64,000 bases of DNA from positions 88,518-152,517 of the forward strand of contig JH720357.1 of assembly GCA_000231825.2 (NCBI GenBank). The letters are read 5' to 3'. The notes under the pieces were generated by a model, which saw only the letters and a program-made list of their open reading frames with translations, was not told where the DNA came from and searched no databases. Source of the DNA: Tetrahymena elliotti 4EA. Its lineage: Eukaryota > Ciliophora > Oligohymenophorea > Hymenostomatida > Tetrahymenidae. Shown here piece after piece: positions 1 through 11,204 of this stretch (positions are counted from its first letter, which is position 1; each line of letters opens with the position of its first letter). Made by a program: the position numbers and the translations under genes.

Positions 1-2184
1 TAATCCTGATGCCATATCTTCAGGGATATCACCTCCACCAATAGCTCTAATACCATTTACATGATTTATGAACTTATCTAAATCTTCACTGAAATCAAAA
101 TTTTCTACTTTAGCATCTCCAAAATCGCGATATCCAACAAAGTTGTACCTAAATGAGTATCTGGGATACATTATTTTAACAGAATCAGTAATCTACTTAA
201 TTTTATTTTTAACAAAACTAATCCATCTACCCATAGAAGAAGTGCAGTCAACAATAAACATGAGATCCAATGTTTCTTGTTATTTATTTTTTTTAATTTA
301 TTAATGAATTTTTTATTCCATTTCTTTAAGTCTGATATTGAATGTTTCAACTTAATAAAAATATTTTTTTTTCATATCCAATTCAATTTCTTGAATTTTA
401 TTCAAATTTTATTCCTTTTTCTCATCACAAAATTTACAGCGTGGTATTGAGCATTTTCCAGTAATTTATCTATGAATATATTTACATATGCTAAATTTAC
501 ATTAACCTTCAAGGTTATAATCATGACAAACATTTCTTGTTTCTCTTTTATTACAGTCATATTTTTTATTGATATATTGTGGAAATTTACCTGGGCATGT
601 TTGACCTTCTTGAATAAACTTGCATTCATATCGTGGTAAGAATTTATGTTGCTAAGTGCATTTACTTAAATCACACTTACCAGTAATATCATACCAATGA
701 CATTTTTGATCTTCAGGCACATCCAATTAGTATTCATCCATATAATAAACAATTTAAGGAGGATCCATATTCTTCTGCTTAGCATAATTCTTATCATTTT
801 TTGAATATTACTTTTTTTCCTCCTTTTCAGATTAATCTCTAATTTTATTTAGATCTTTCTCATCAGTACTTACTGGTTTGCAAATTTAACATTTTTTTTA
901 ATAGGGGCAGCTTCCTAAAATATCTTTATGGAGAAATGAGCATATTTTTTGATTGCATTCACCATTAATAGTGTAGCTATGGCAATTATTTATCTTTTGC
1001 TTTTAATTGCAATCGTATTAACTCTTCAAAGCGTATTTTGGTATGTTTTTACTTTTACACTCTTTCCCTTATTCTATGAAAACGCATTAATAATTAGGCT
1101 TAAAATTATGACTGAAATTGCATCTATTCAAATCACATTTCCCAAAAATATCAAACCAATGGCACTTTTTATGATGTGGACAATCTTATTTACTATCAGT
1201 GCTTTTGTAAAAAACAAATTAAGATTCCTTAGGTTTTTTATCCTTATTGGAATTTTTGATTTTGCTATTGTTGTTTTAGCTCTTTTGTTAATTATTATTT
1301 TAACTTTTAGTGTCTTTATTCTTTTCAAATTGGTCATTTTAAGATTAATTAGTATTGATGGATTAAGATCTATCTTTATCAGTATTTCTTTTAGCCAGTT
1401 CTTTTTCTTCTTCTGTATGAAGATCTTTACAATTTTTGTTATTACAGATCTATCCAAATGGACATATTTTGTTTTCTTTTATTTAGCTATTATTATTACC
1501 ATCGTCACTATCAATATCATCATTATTTATGATTTAACTATTGTTTTAGTGCTTTTATTGATTATTTTTTTCTTACTTAGATTCTTTATTTTTGTTGTAT
1601 GTAGATTTCGATTTAAATAAGTTTAGTTATTTTTCACTATGAGAAAATTTGCAATTTAACATATCTAAGCAGGTATTACCACGTCTGCACCTATTTGATT
1701 TAGATTATTTGCTTTCTTCGCTTGATTCACTATGATTCTCTCTATTTTATTCTACTTTATTTTTTAATCTAAAATAGTTTAGTTCTTATTCACTGTGAGA
1801 GAATTTGCAATTAGACATATTTCTGCATTCTTTTCCATATTTACAATTATTTGATCTTGATTTCTTACTTTCACCACTATTATCACGAGGCTTTTCTTTA
1901 TTTGAACTGATAATATTATTTAGTTTAAAATATTTTCTTTATTCTTCAGTATGACCAAATTTGCAATGCAACATATTTTTGCATACCTTACCATACCTAC
2001 ATTTATTTGAGGTTGATGACCTACTTTCTCCACTACTTTCGCGATACTTTTATTTATTTGATTCTACTTTACTTCTTAATTTTGATTAGTTTGTTCCTTC
2101 TTCACTGTTATTACTATCATGTTTGAATTTGCAATCTTATTTATTGCAGTTTTTACCAAATCTACACTATTTTTCTGATTCCAT
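1..2184 (-). CDS. CCCH zinc-finger array fused to a von Willebrand factor A domain (3' end outside window)
   Basis: One uninterrupted ciliate-code frame of 728 codons runs off the left edge. The start at 2184 (MESEKQ) is the first ATG after an upstream in-frame TGA. Residues about 7-250 hold five fingers of the form C-x5-C-x4/5-C-x3-H, for example CRFGKNCNKQDCKFKH and CKYGKECRNMSNCKFSH, in Ser/Lys/Gln-rich linkers. Residues about 310-610 hold two tandem copies of a larger Cys/His block, each opening CHW(F/Y)DI(F/T)GKCDL and closing with a CxxC pair. From about residue 635 a vWA domain follows: FIVDCTSSMG (MIDAS DxTxS), then FVGYRDFGD and GGGDIPED, the pattern of the vWA domain in VwkA-type alpha-kinases. 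Whether a kinase lies beyond the edge cannot be seen. CCCH fingers usually bind RNA and vWA domains bind proteins, so an RNA-linked scaffold is an inference. Confidence 0.85.
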
Positions 2185-2952
2185 TTTTTGCTCTTTTTTA
2201 ATTTGTCTATTTATCTCTTTTTTGATAAGTATTATTACAATATTCTTAATAAACAAAATACCTATCAGATTTAATCTGTCTAAAAACCCTTTAAAATATT
2301 TTTAATTTCAGATATCCATTAGTAAAAAATCTTTCGAAATTACATCTAAAAATAAATTATTTGTTTCCTTCTAAAATTCCTTTTGTTTGTTTAGAATCAA
2401 ATAAGCCATTTGTATCAATATTTCATTTTGTCATTAAGATTTCAGATAAAATACTTTTATTTTAGAAGTAAATCTGTAATTATAATTCCTTTTAACTAGA
2501 AATTTGAGCATTAAAAACCATTTTAGTTTTTTTCTCTTTGAAAATAAATATTAAATTCTATTTTAAAAGAAATTATTTGCTAAAAATAATCTAAAAAAAA
2601 ATGAAAATAAATATTTTACTTTTTCAAACTTTATTTAAAATTCATAAATATCATAAAAGTATATTTAAGTGTTAAAAATAATTTTAATTTTTGATAAAAT
2701 AGAAAGAAGTAAAATATAATAATATATTGATTTAAGGAGAAGAAAATATCTAATAATACCACAATTAGAAAATATAAATAGATATATAATAATAAATTCA
2801 ATAGCAATTACATATTTACATATAATTGAATTAAAAAAACCTAATTATAATTTTACAAGTATTTTTATTTCAGCAGCCTTGTTTACTTGATGAATGAGTA
2901 GAATTTTATATTAGAGATATAATTTTATTATATTTAATGAGGGAGAGGTGGA
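1990..2952. repeat. Segmental duplication, copy A (5' end of the CCCH-vWA gene plus its upstream region)
   Basis: This copy spans the first exon part of the CCCH-vWA gene and about 770 bp of upstream DNA. The order of landmarks is shared with copy B: the finger region, the start codon, a run of Lys-rich upstream sequence, a T-rich stretch, a segment near 2730-2800 containing TTTAAGGAGAAGAAAATATC, and a segment near 2860-2950 ending in GAGGGAGAGGTGGAG. The boundaries are approximate. Confidence 0.75.
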
Positions 2953-3141
2953 GTTTATTTATTAATTAATTAATTAAGCAAACAATACATTTAAAATATT
3001 TACAGTTAGCACTGTAGTATTAAGATTTTAGTGGTTACACCACACCAATTAAAAATTAAAAATTTCTATATTTATACAATTACATTTTTTTCTTTTTTAG
3101 GTTTAACTGTTTCTTCTTTTTAGATTTCTTAAATGATCTTT

Positions 3142-3417
3142 TCAATTTTTTGTTGTTGTTTAAATAAATTAAGATTTGAATTATTTATTTTTTGATAATT
3201 TTATTTATCTTCTAATGTATATTATAAATTTATTAATTTTATTTGGCATAGATGGCCTATTTATTCCACTATTTTAGCTGAGTTTTTGTTTATTTGATTT
3301 TACATTGCTTTTTTATCTTGATTTGCTTCTTTTTTCTTTATTATAATTATTATGTATGTGCTTGCAATCTTACTTCTTGTAATTTCTGCCTTGCTCACAC
3401 CCTTTTTCTGATTCCAT
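3142..3417 (-). pseudogene. Decayed partial copy of the CCCH-vWA gene 5' end
   Basis: The frame opens with MESEK like the intact gene and continues for 91 codons to a TGA at 3142. The first finger is damaged: the intact gene reads CRFGKNCNKQDCKFKH, whereas this copy reads CEQGRNYKKQDCKHIH, so the second cysteine is tyrosine. After that the Lys/Ser-rich linker is still recognisable but no further fingers follow before the stop. It lies in copy B of the local duplication and has no vWA part. It is most likely a non-functional remnant; a short expressed peptide cannot be excluded. Confidence 0.65.
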
Positions 3418-4262
3418 TTAGCTCTTTTTTTATTTTACCTAATAAATTATTTTTTGATAAATATTATTTTTATATTCTTAATAAACTAAATGCCATTCAA
3501 GATTTAATCTGTCTAAACTTCTTTTAAAATATTTTTAATTGATTAATAAACAATGTGAATTAAATTACTGGAGGTAAATTTGAAGAAGAAATTAAAAAAA
3601 TATGTAAGTAAAAAAACGAATGATTAGTTTATTTCTAAAATTAATTTTGTTTCTAATTAAATCAGCTGTATCAATATTTGGTTACGTCATTAATTTGTAA
3701 CATAAAATACTTTTTTTTTCACAAGAAAATGTGAAATTATAATTTCGATGAATTTTATTAGAAATATTGGTCATTAAAAGCCATTTTAACTTTATCAAAT
3801 AATTTTTTTTTCTTTTTGAAAAAATAAATATTTTGTTCTATTTTAGTTTGCATTCATTTTTCTAAAAAATAATCTAAAAAAAAATGAAAAAGAAAATACA
3901 TTTTTTATTTTTCAAAACTTTATTTAAAGTTATTAAATGTCATAAAAGTAGATTTAGGTGTTAAAAATAGTTTTAGTTTTAGACAAAATAGAAATGAAAT
4001 GATAGAAAGAAAGAAGTAAAATATGATGATGTATTGATTTAAGGAGAAGAAAATATCTAAGAATACCACAGTTAGAAAATATAAATAGATATATAGTAAT
4101 AAATTCAATTGCAATTGCATATTTACATTTAATTGAATTAAAAAAACTTAATTATAATTTTATAAGTATTTTTATTTCAGCAGCCTTGTTCACTTGATGA
4201 ATGAGTAGAATTTTATATTAGAGATATAATTTTATTATATTTAATGAGGGAGGAGGTGGAGG
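3215..4262. repeat. Segmental duplication, copy B
   Basis: Diverged direct copy of 1990-2952, displaced by about 1.24-1.31 kb. The upstream half is very similar, for example the segment at about 4035-4260 against 2725-2950, including the shared TCAGCAGCCTTG stretch and the ATGAGGGAG end. Indels account for the changing offset. From 4263 to 4410 only T/A-rich spacer is seen before the 3' end of the kinase gene. Confidence 0.75.
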
Positions 4263-4410
4263 AATATTGTAAATTTTTTTATTTATTTTATATAATTTGT
4301 ATTGATTTAATTATTTTTTAATTAATTAGGCAAACAATAAATTTTGATGCTCATTTCAGTTGTTTGTTTGTTTATTTATTTATTTGACAATTTAATATAT
4401 CTTTATTTCT

Positions 4411-7400
4411 TCAAGGTGTTTTTGAGAAATTCATCTTTTCTAATTCTTTGATGATTTCGTTGAATGAAGGTCTTAAGCTTTAATTATTATCCTATTTATT
4501 TGCAAATTTATAAAATAAAATATTTCAAAATTATTAAAAGTTTACCCAACATCTTTGCATTAAGTCTGCAAATTAAGGAGGACAGTTCTTTGGAATAGTA
4601 GGACGCAAGTTATTTTTAACTACTTCAACAGAAACAGCAGTACCACTTTTATCTATTTAATATTAAACATAATTTATTAAATAAATAAATATCTCTTTTA
4701 TATAATTATTTACTTCTATAAGGAGGTTCTCTTGATGCGATTTCCCAAAGGATAATACCATAACTGAAAACATCAGCCTTTTCAGTATAAATATTAGAGC
4801 TAATAACTTCTGGAGCCATCCATTGATAAGTTCCTATTCATTAAAAAACTCTTAGCAAAATTCAATAAATATTTGAATTACCTATTTTAGCTGTCATGTA
4901 ATTATCATCTTTAACTCTTGTCCAACCAAAATCAGCCAATTTGCATCTTAAATTATCATCAAGCAATAAATTTAAACTAATTAATTAGTTAAAAACAATT
5001 GTTAAGTTTTAATTATTTATAAATTTCCTATACCTCTTTAAATCTCTATGTAAAATAGGAGGATTAGAAGAGTGTAAGTAATGAACACCTCTAGCTGCAT
5101 CTAATGCAATTCTACGTCTATCTTCCCAAGATAATCTGACTTCACTTTGAAGTAATCCCCACAAGCTTCCCTTCTAGCAATATTCTAATATAATGCAGAA
5201 GTTAGGAGATTTTGTGCAAGCACCTATGAATATTATTATAATATGATAATAAATTAATTTTATCTTCTTATTAAATTTATAGATTAAATTCACTTCAAAG
5301 ATTTTATTTGAAATTTCATATTTTTAAAAAATATAAATTCACTCCAAAATCAAAATAAGGGGTGAGAGGTCATTTAAATTTAAAACTAAAAAATTGATTT
5401 AAATTAATTTAAAAACTTGTTAGAATCATTGAAAATATTATTTGAATAGGAATCAAATAAGCTCATTGAAATATGAAAATAAAAAGGAGGCAAAGCAATC
5501 CTGTTAAATCAAGTAAGCATTAGAAATTAATTTGGAATTAAAAAATTTTGAAATCTATAAACTTATTTTGAAGTGAAAAGTTGATAATAAAGATGTTTTT
5601 ATATTTATGAAAAAGAAGTATCAGAAGAATCAATTACCTAAGAACATGACTATATTTGGATGACGGAGAGCTTCCATAGCATGGCATTCAGATAAGAAAT
5701 CTCTAACAGTGTTTTCATCATGAACCATCTTAAATTTCTTGACTGCTACAGTTGTTTCTCTCCACTTAGCCTTGTAGATAATACCATAACCACCTTCACT
5801 AATTTTAGTTTCAGTTGTTAATTCATTGAAATCAATGTCTAAATTGGAGTTGAACATTCTAAAATTAAGGTTTTTATATTTATCAATGCCTTTGATTTAG
5901 AATTTAGACAATTCGTTTGTTTATTATTAGTTATTGTTATTTTATCCATTCTAGTTTTAGGTATTAGCTAATGCAATAGCTTGTTCAGCTCTTTATTTTG
6001 CTTCCTTGAGTTACTTTTAGAATTCATGTTCTCTCAGCTTTAAGTCTTTGATATCTCTTGCATTCTTTTCTTGGTTTTTTATTAAATTCATGTTACATTT
6101 CTTCAAAGCTTCTATCTCATTTTGCTTTTCCTCAATTAATTTTAAGTATTTATCACTTTCAATTTGGCTTTGCTTTTTAATTTTTTCTAATTCATTTCCT
6201 ACATTGTCTCCACTGTCAAGTTTAAGATCTTTGCTATAGACAGGTTATTCATCCTCTTTCAAAATGAATTCATTTCCAGTTAATGATTTGCTTGATAACA
6301 TGATAGTGTGATATGAACCACATATTAATTTAATATCCTTATTTTCTGGGTTTATTGTTTGAACCTTCACTGGTTGGCATAAAACAGGACTGCTTGTTAA
6401 TCTTCCTGTAATTTATCCAAAAGCATTTGATCCCCATCCAAAAATGTATTTTAAATCACGAGAAATAACCAAACAATAATTTTTTCCAACAGCAATCTTT
6501 ATTTAACAAATGACAACTCATTTAAAATCAATCAAAAGAAAAAACTTACTTGACTGATGCTAGGTAAACTATTTATCCTTTAGGGTTATTCCTAAGGAGT
6601 ATTATATTCAGAGCAAAGTTAACCTTCAATATTTTCGCCAAGAGCATAAACGTCACCCTATTTATTTTATTAAAATAATTAATAGTTGCTAAGACAAAAA
6701 ATTAAAATAAAAAATAGAATTAATAAAATACCTTGTTGTTGAGGAAAAGAGTGAAGCAATCTCCTGCTCTTGCATCAATAATATTTGAAGATACATTTTA
6801 AGTAGTTTATCCTTGTTAAAAATCAATTTCAGTTGGATATTAGTAAACTAATGAGTCTCTTTATCCACTGCTTCCCCAAAGATAAGCACGACCTCCAATA
6901 ACACAAGTAGTATGACTTAACCCACAAGATAACTTTTCTATTTTTTCTAATCTAGGAGAAGCATCTATAGCTCCTCTATTCATTCCATATTACTATTATT
7001 GAGATTTAATAGTTGATATCAATTTAAATTCAGTTAAAGTAGATTTATCACCATGTCCCAAAGCATAAGTTTCACCATAACCACAAGAAAACAATCTATT
7101 TTTAGCTATAAAATTTATTTAATTTTTCCATTTTTAAAAACATTTTTTGAAATAGAAAATCATCTTTAAAATAAATTTAAAGAAATAAAAAATCATCTTT
7201 AAAATAAATTTAAAGAAATAAAAAATCATCTTTAAAATAAATTTAAAGAAATAAAAAATCATCTTTAAAAGATCTTTACATGTGACTACGACAGTGTGTA
7301 AGGTTCCACAGGCAATATATGAAACAATTTCATCATTAGATAATTAGATTTAAGTAGAAATATCGCTTCCACCAAAATTAATGCTTCCATGAGATCCAAT

Positions 7401-8920
7401 ACTAGTGCTGTTATTTTTGGGTTTATTTGTTTTTTCAGATAATTTAATGCGATTTAGTTGTTCCATCATATTTTCAATTGAATTAGATCTATCCTTGAGT
7501 CCAGGAGATTAGTCTTCTCCTTGACCTCTTAGTTCATTGGCGCTTTTCAAGCGTTTGTGTTAGGAGTTAGGGTCATTTTCATTTTCGTTATTTTTCTTTT
7601 TAGCTCTTTTGTTATTTTATCCAAGAGGAAGTAAAGAATAAACCAAGACGGGAGAGAACTAATTTTCAAAATTACCAATTCCCAATTAACCTTTTAAATT
7701 CAAACCCCAAGCATAAACTTCTCCTTAAGCTGTAATTGTTACAAAAAATTTAATAAAAAATAATGCTTTTGTAAAATTGTAAAATTTTTGTTAATAATTT
7801 CGGAAATATTTTTGATAAATTTAATTTGAAAGAATCATTTCAATTTTGAAAATGAATTAGCAAGCAAATATATGAAAAAAAACTAACTGAATAAATAAAT
7901 TTCTTTTTTAATTAAATTTACTTGTTAAGGCAAAGGTATGATCTGAGCCACAACTTACCATGCTAATTTTAACATCTTTTAATCCCTATTAAAATAGAAA
8001 TAATTTATAATAAGCAAACAAGGGTATGGTATGTTTATTTAAATAATAATTCTGCAAGTAAATGCTTACAGGAATGGGAGTTGGCTTGTTCAAATAGCTG
8101 ACTCCTTCAATACCTAATTAGCCATAAGAGTTGCTACCGCATGCATATAATTCCTATTTATCTTTTATATTGAATAATATTTGTAAATATTAACTAACAA
8201 ATTAACAACTTTATTTTTTTCTAACTAACTATTTGAATATATAAAAGCAGTCATTTTTACAAATATTGCCACAGATAAATCAAATTAAAATTAACATTTT
8301 CAAATAAAATTACGGTCTATAATCATGGTGTGATTCTCACCAGCACTTACACTTATTACCCTGTTACCAAAAGCTCTATATAATTATAATTATTAAGATG
8401 TTAGATCGTTAATATATTAAATGAATAATTACTAAATGGCATTGTTTGTTAATTTGGATGCACTCAATTAACCGCATTTTGAATTACCCCATCCAGTTAA
8501 GAAAAATGTATCTAATTAGGGTTAGTAATTTCCACCACTTTAACTGCGTGAAAGACCAACTTTATCTCTTCTAGGAGATTTAGATTGGTCAGTATTCAGA
8601 CGATATGAAAGAGGCTGTTATTAAGTCTAAGAAAAATTTGGTTATTGTTAAATCTATTGCTAAGTTGACTACTGCAAAAACTATGCCTATTACTATTATC
8701 CTTGATAAGCAATAAACTAAGCTGAAAAATTTTCCTTTTATTCCAGCATTTACATTTACTATTGCTATTATTATAAGAGCTACTGTTAGGACTATTGCTA
8801 AATAACTTGTTGTTATATCTATTGTTAAACTAATTAAGATTGTTGTTATTATTATTATGAGGACTGACGAGGCCATCTTTGGCTGTCTTGGGTGGCTTCG
8901 CCTACATATTACTTGTTCAT
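4411..8920 (-). CDS. Gln-rich / RCC1 seven-blade propeller / coiled-coil / TKL protein kinase
   Basis: Thirteen exons join to 1,030 codons: 8433-8920, 8314-8375, 8070-8161, 7922-7985, 7280-7729, 6732-7105, 6550-6657, 5638-6496, 5034-5223, 4882-4976, 4714-4833, 4546-4652, 4411-4491. Residues 1-110 are Gln-rich, mostly TAA/TAG codons. Seven RCC1 repeats follow (about 150-600), each with a signature such as [35 protein letters not shown] or [11 protein letters not shown]; the third blade carries a long charged insertion. A coiled coil (about 620-740) leads to a kinase (about 770-1029) with [33 protein letters not shown] and MAPEV, so all catalytic residues are present. It resembles RAF-like TKL kinases. 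The intron at 5224-5637 is unusually long. RCC1 plus TKL suggests a kinase regulated by a propeller-bound partner, which is inference. Confidence 0.9.
7155..7270. repeat. 33-bp tandem repeat inside an intron
   Basis: A 33-bp unit built around ATCATCTTTAAAATAAATTT is repeated about 3.4 times with almost no divergence; the word CATC recurs at 7161, 7194, 7227 and 7260. It lies wholly within the intron 7106-7279 of the RCC1-kinase gene, which is inflated to 174 nt by the repeat. Confidence 0.9.
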
Positions 8921-11204
8921 TTAGTAATAAATCTGCTTTTGTATTTCTTTGTATTTTTAACTCTAAACTGAAATATTCTTTACTCCTTGTTTGCTTTGCT
9001 TTATTTCACTATCTATCTATTAGTTTGTTTGTTTGTTTGTTAGATTGATTGTTAGTTTGCTTGTTGTATTTATTTATATAATAATCTTTTCTTTCTTTGA
9101 ATCTTTTATAAATTTTTTGTCGTTTGTAAAAAATATTAATTTTTCAAAATTTTTTAGTTTTTAATTTAAAGAAGAAGAGGGTTTAGTTTTTCTTCTTCAA
9201 TCTGATAGTTCTTTCAATGAAAAAATCAATGAATTAAATATCAATTACCAAATGCATTCATAAATGTATGCAAGTACATATATATTTTCATCAGCATTTT
9301 ATAGTTAGATTGATGTAAGATTTACTAATTAATTAATTAGTTTCTTTTGAACAATAAATACTTAATTTAATGGTCTATATACATAACAAGCATATTTTAA
9401 ATGAATTTTTAGTTTTTTTAACTATTTTATAATCCACTTTAAACGATAAGGAATTCGAACAGCCATCAAATTTATTCATTCATTTTAGGTTAATAAATTT
9501 ATAGATATTACAAACAAACTTCAATATCATTCTTAAAACACACTAATATCAACTGCCATCTCTATAATTTATATATCTGATTGATTAATAAACTGTATGT
9601 CCGACAAATTAAATTACTAGATTTTATTTCAAAGATTTATTTATTAATTATAAAACATTTTTTAAAACTATTTCTTAGTAATCTTTTATTTAAAATTAGA
9701 TATTTCACTATTTTTTTATTTTTTAGGAAATGAATTTCATTTAATGCAAATAATTTCTTTTAAACATTTAATTATAATATTTTAATAAATTAAATTTAAT
9801 AGCTAGATTAAATAGATTCAACAATTTTATCAGTTGATCAAAATAAAATTCTAATAAGTTAACTTTAAAGTTAATCAGTATTTGTTTCTTAATTAATGCT
9901 CATTTAAAAATTATAAAAAAGAAATCCTTATTATATTTGATTCTCTCAAATTAAAATAGTATGAATCTTTAAATCATAAAAAGAGAACTATAGCTATTGA
10001 TTGATATATTGACTTAGAATTCTTACTCGCTTTTATATAAGAATACTTTTATTTATTTCTTCAATTAATTAATTAATTTTACCAATAGATATTTTTTTAT
10101 GAGAAACTGGTAAGTAAATTTAAGAAAGTAGGAAATTGAATTAATTAGAATATTAAATCATTTTTTTTAAAATTTTTAAATTCAATAAAACTATTTTTCA
10201 CTAATTTTATTAAGAAGAAAAAATACTCTAATTTTATTTAAAAGAGATAAATCTTAATTAAATTAATAGAAATTTTTGTCAACATTTAATTTACTATTAT
10301 TAATTTATTTTTAGAAATTTTCTTTTTGATTTTATTTAAAAAAAAAAATCATTACTATTTTTGATTTTAATATATTATATTATTAAAAATTTCAGATTAC
10401 TCTCACTTAAAACAAACAAAACCAATAGAAAATATATTATTCTGGTTAAAATTTATCAATTCCATACTTTAATAAAAACAAATATAGAAAGCAAAGGTGA
10501 TAGAATAAAAAATAAATTATTTAAAAATTTTAATGAAATATTGTTTTTATTTACACGATAATTTTTTTATTTAGCTTTTTCTTTTGAAAATGGTTTTAAA
10601 GTTAAATTAATTTTGAATTCAGAGAAGCTTTTGACTATTAAATATAAAAATTCAATTAAAATAATGTTTTTGTTGTATCATTGAGTAAGATTTTTTATTT
10701 TTGCAAAAAACGTTTTCAAAAATATCTTTTAATAAATAAACGAAATATGATATGATTTTATTTTAGAGATTCTGGGTTTGGTAAATGTTAAATAAATGAT
10801 TTTGGTTTGAAAATAAAAATTGAGTGAGTGAGCGAGTGAATGAATGAATGAATGAAGATAGCAAATAAAATAAATGGATGCATGTATGCAATTTGGAAAA
10901 ATAAGAAGATGTATGAATTGAAAGAAAATGAATGGGCTTAAAAGATTTACTTGCATTATTGAATGAAAATGGTATGAATTTGACTAACAAAATACAAAGA
11001 AAAAGAAGAGCTAAAGATAATTAGTATTAATTTAATTTTTGCTCGATGGGGAAATTTATTGATAAAAGGAGAGAAGAAAAAAGTGTGCGTGCAGATTAGA
11101 AAGATATCAAAATAAAAAGCAAAAAGATTATTTGAAGGGATAAAAAAAGTATTAGTAATAATAAAACAAATTAAAAGAAAAACAAGTATATTAGGAGAGA
11201 AAAG
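8921..11204. other. Intergenic region between divergent kinase and eL13 genes
   Basis: About 2.3 kb of AT-rich DNA without convincing codon structure on either strand. It must hold the promoters of two divergent genes. Short tetranucleotide runs occur, notably a GAGT/GAAT run at about 10824-10857. No RNA gene or clear regulatory motif was recognised. Confidence 0.6.

Noticed and set aside
949..1620. Plus-strand hydrophobic 223-residue frame
   Set aside because: Antisense shadow of the Lys/Asn/Gln-rich linkers and zinc fingers of the CCCH-vWA gene.
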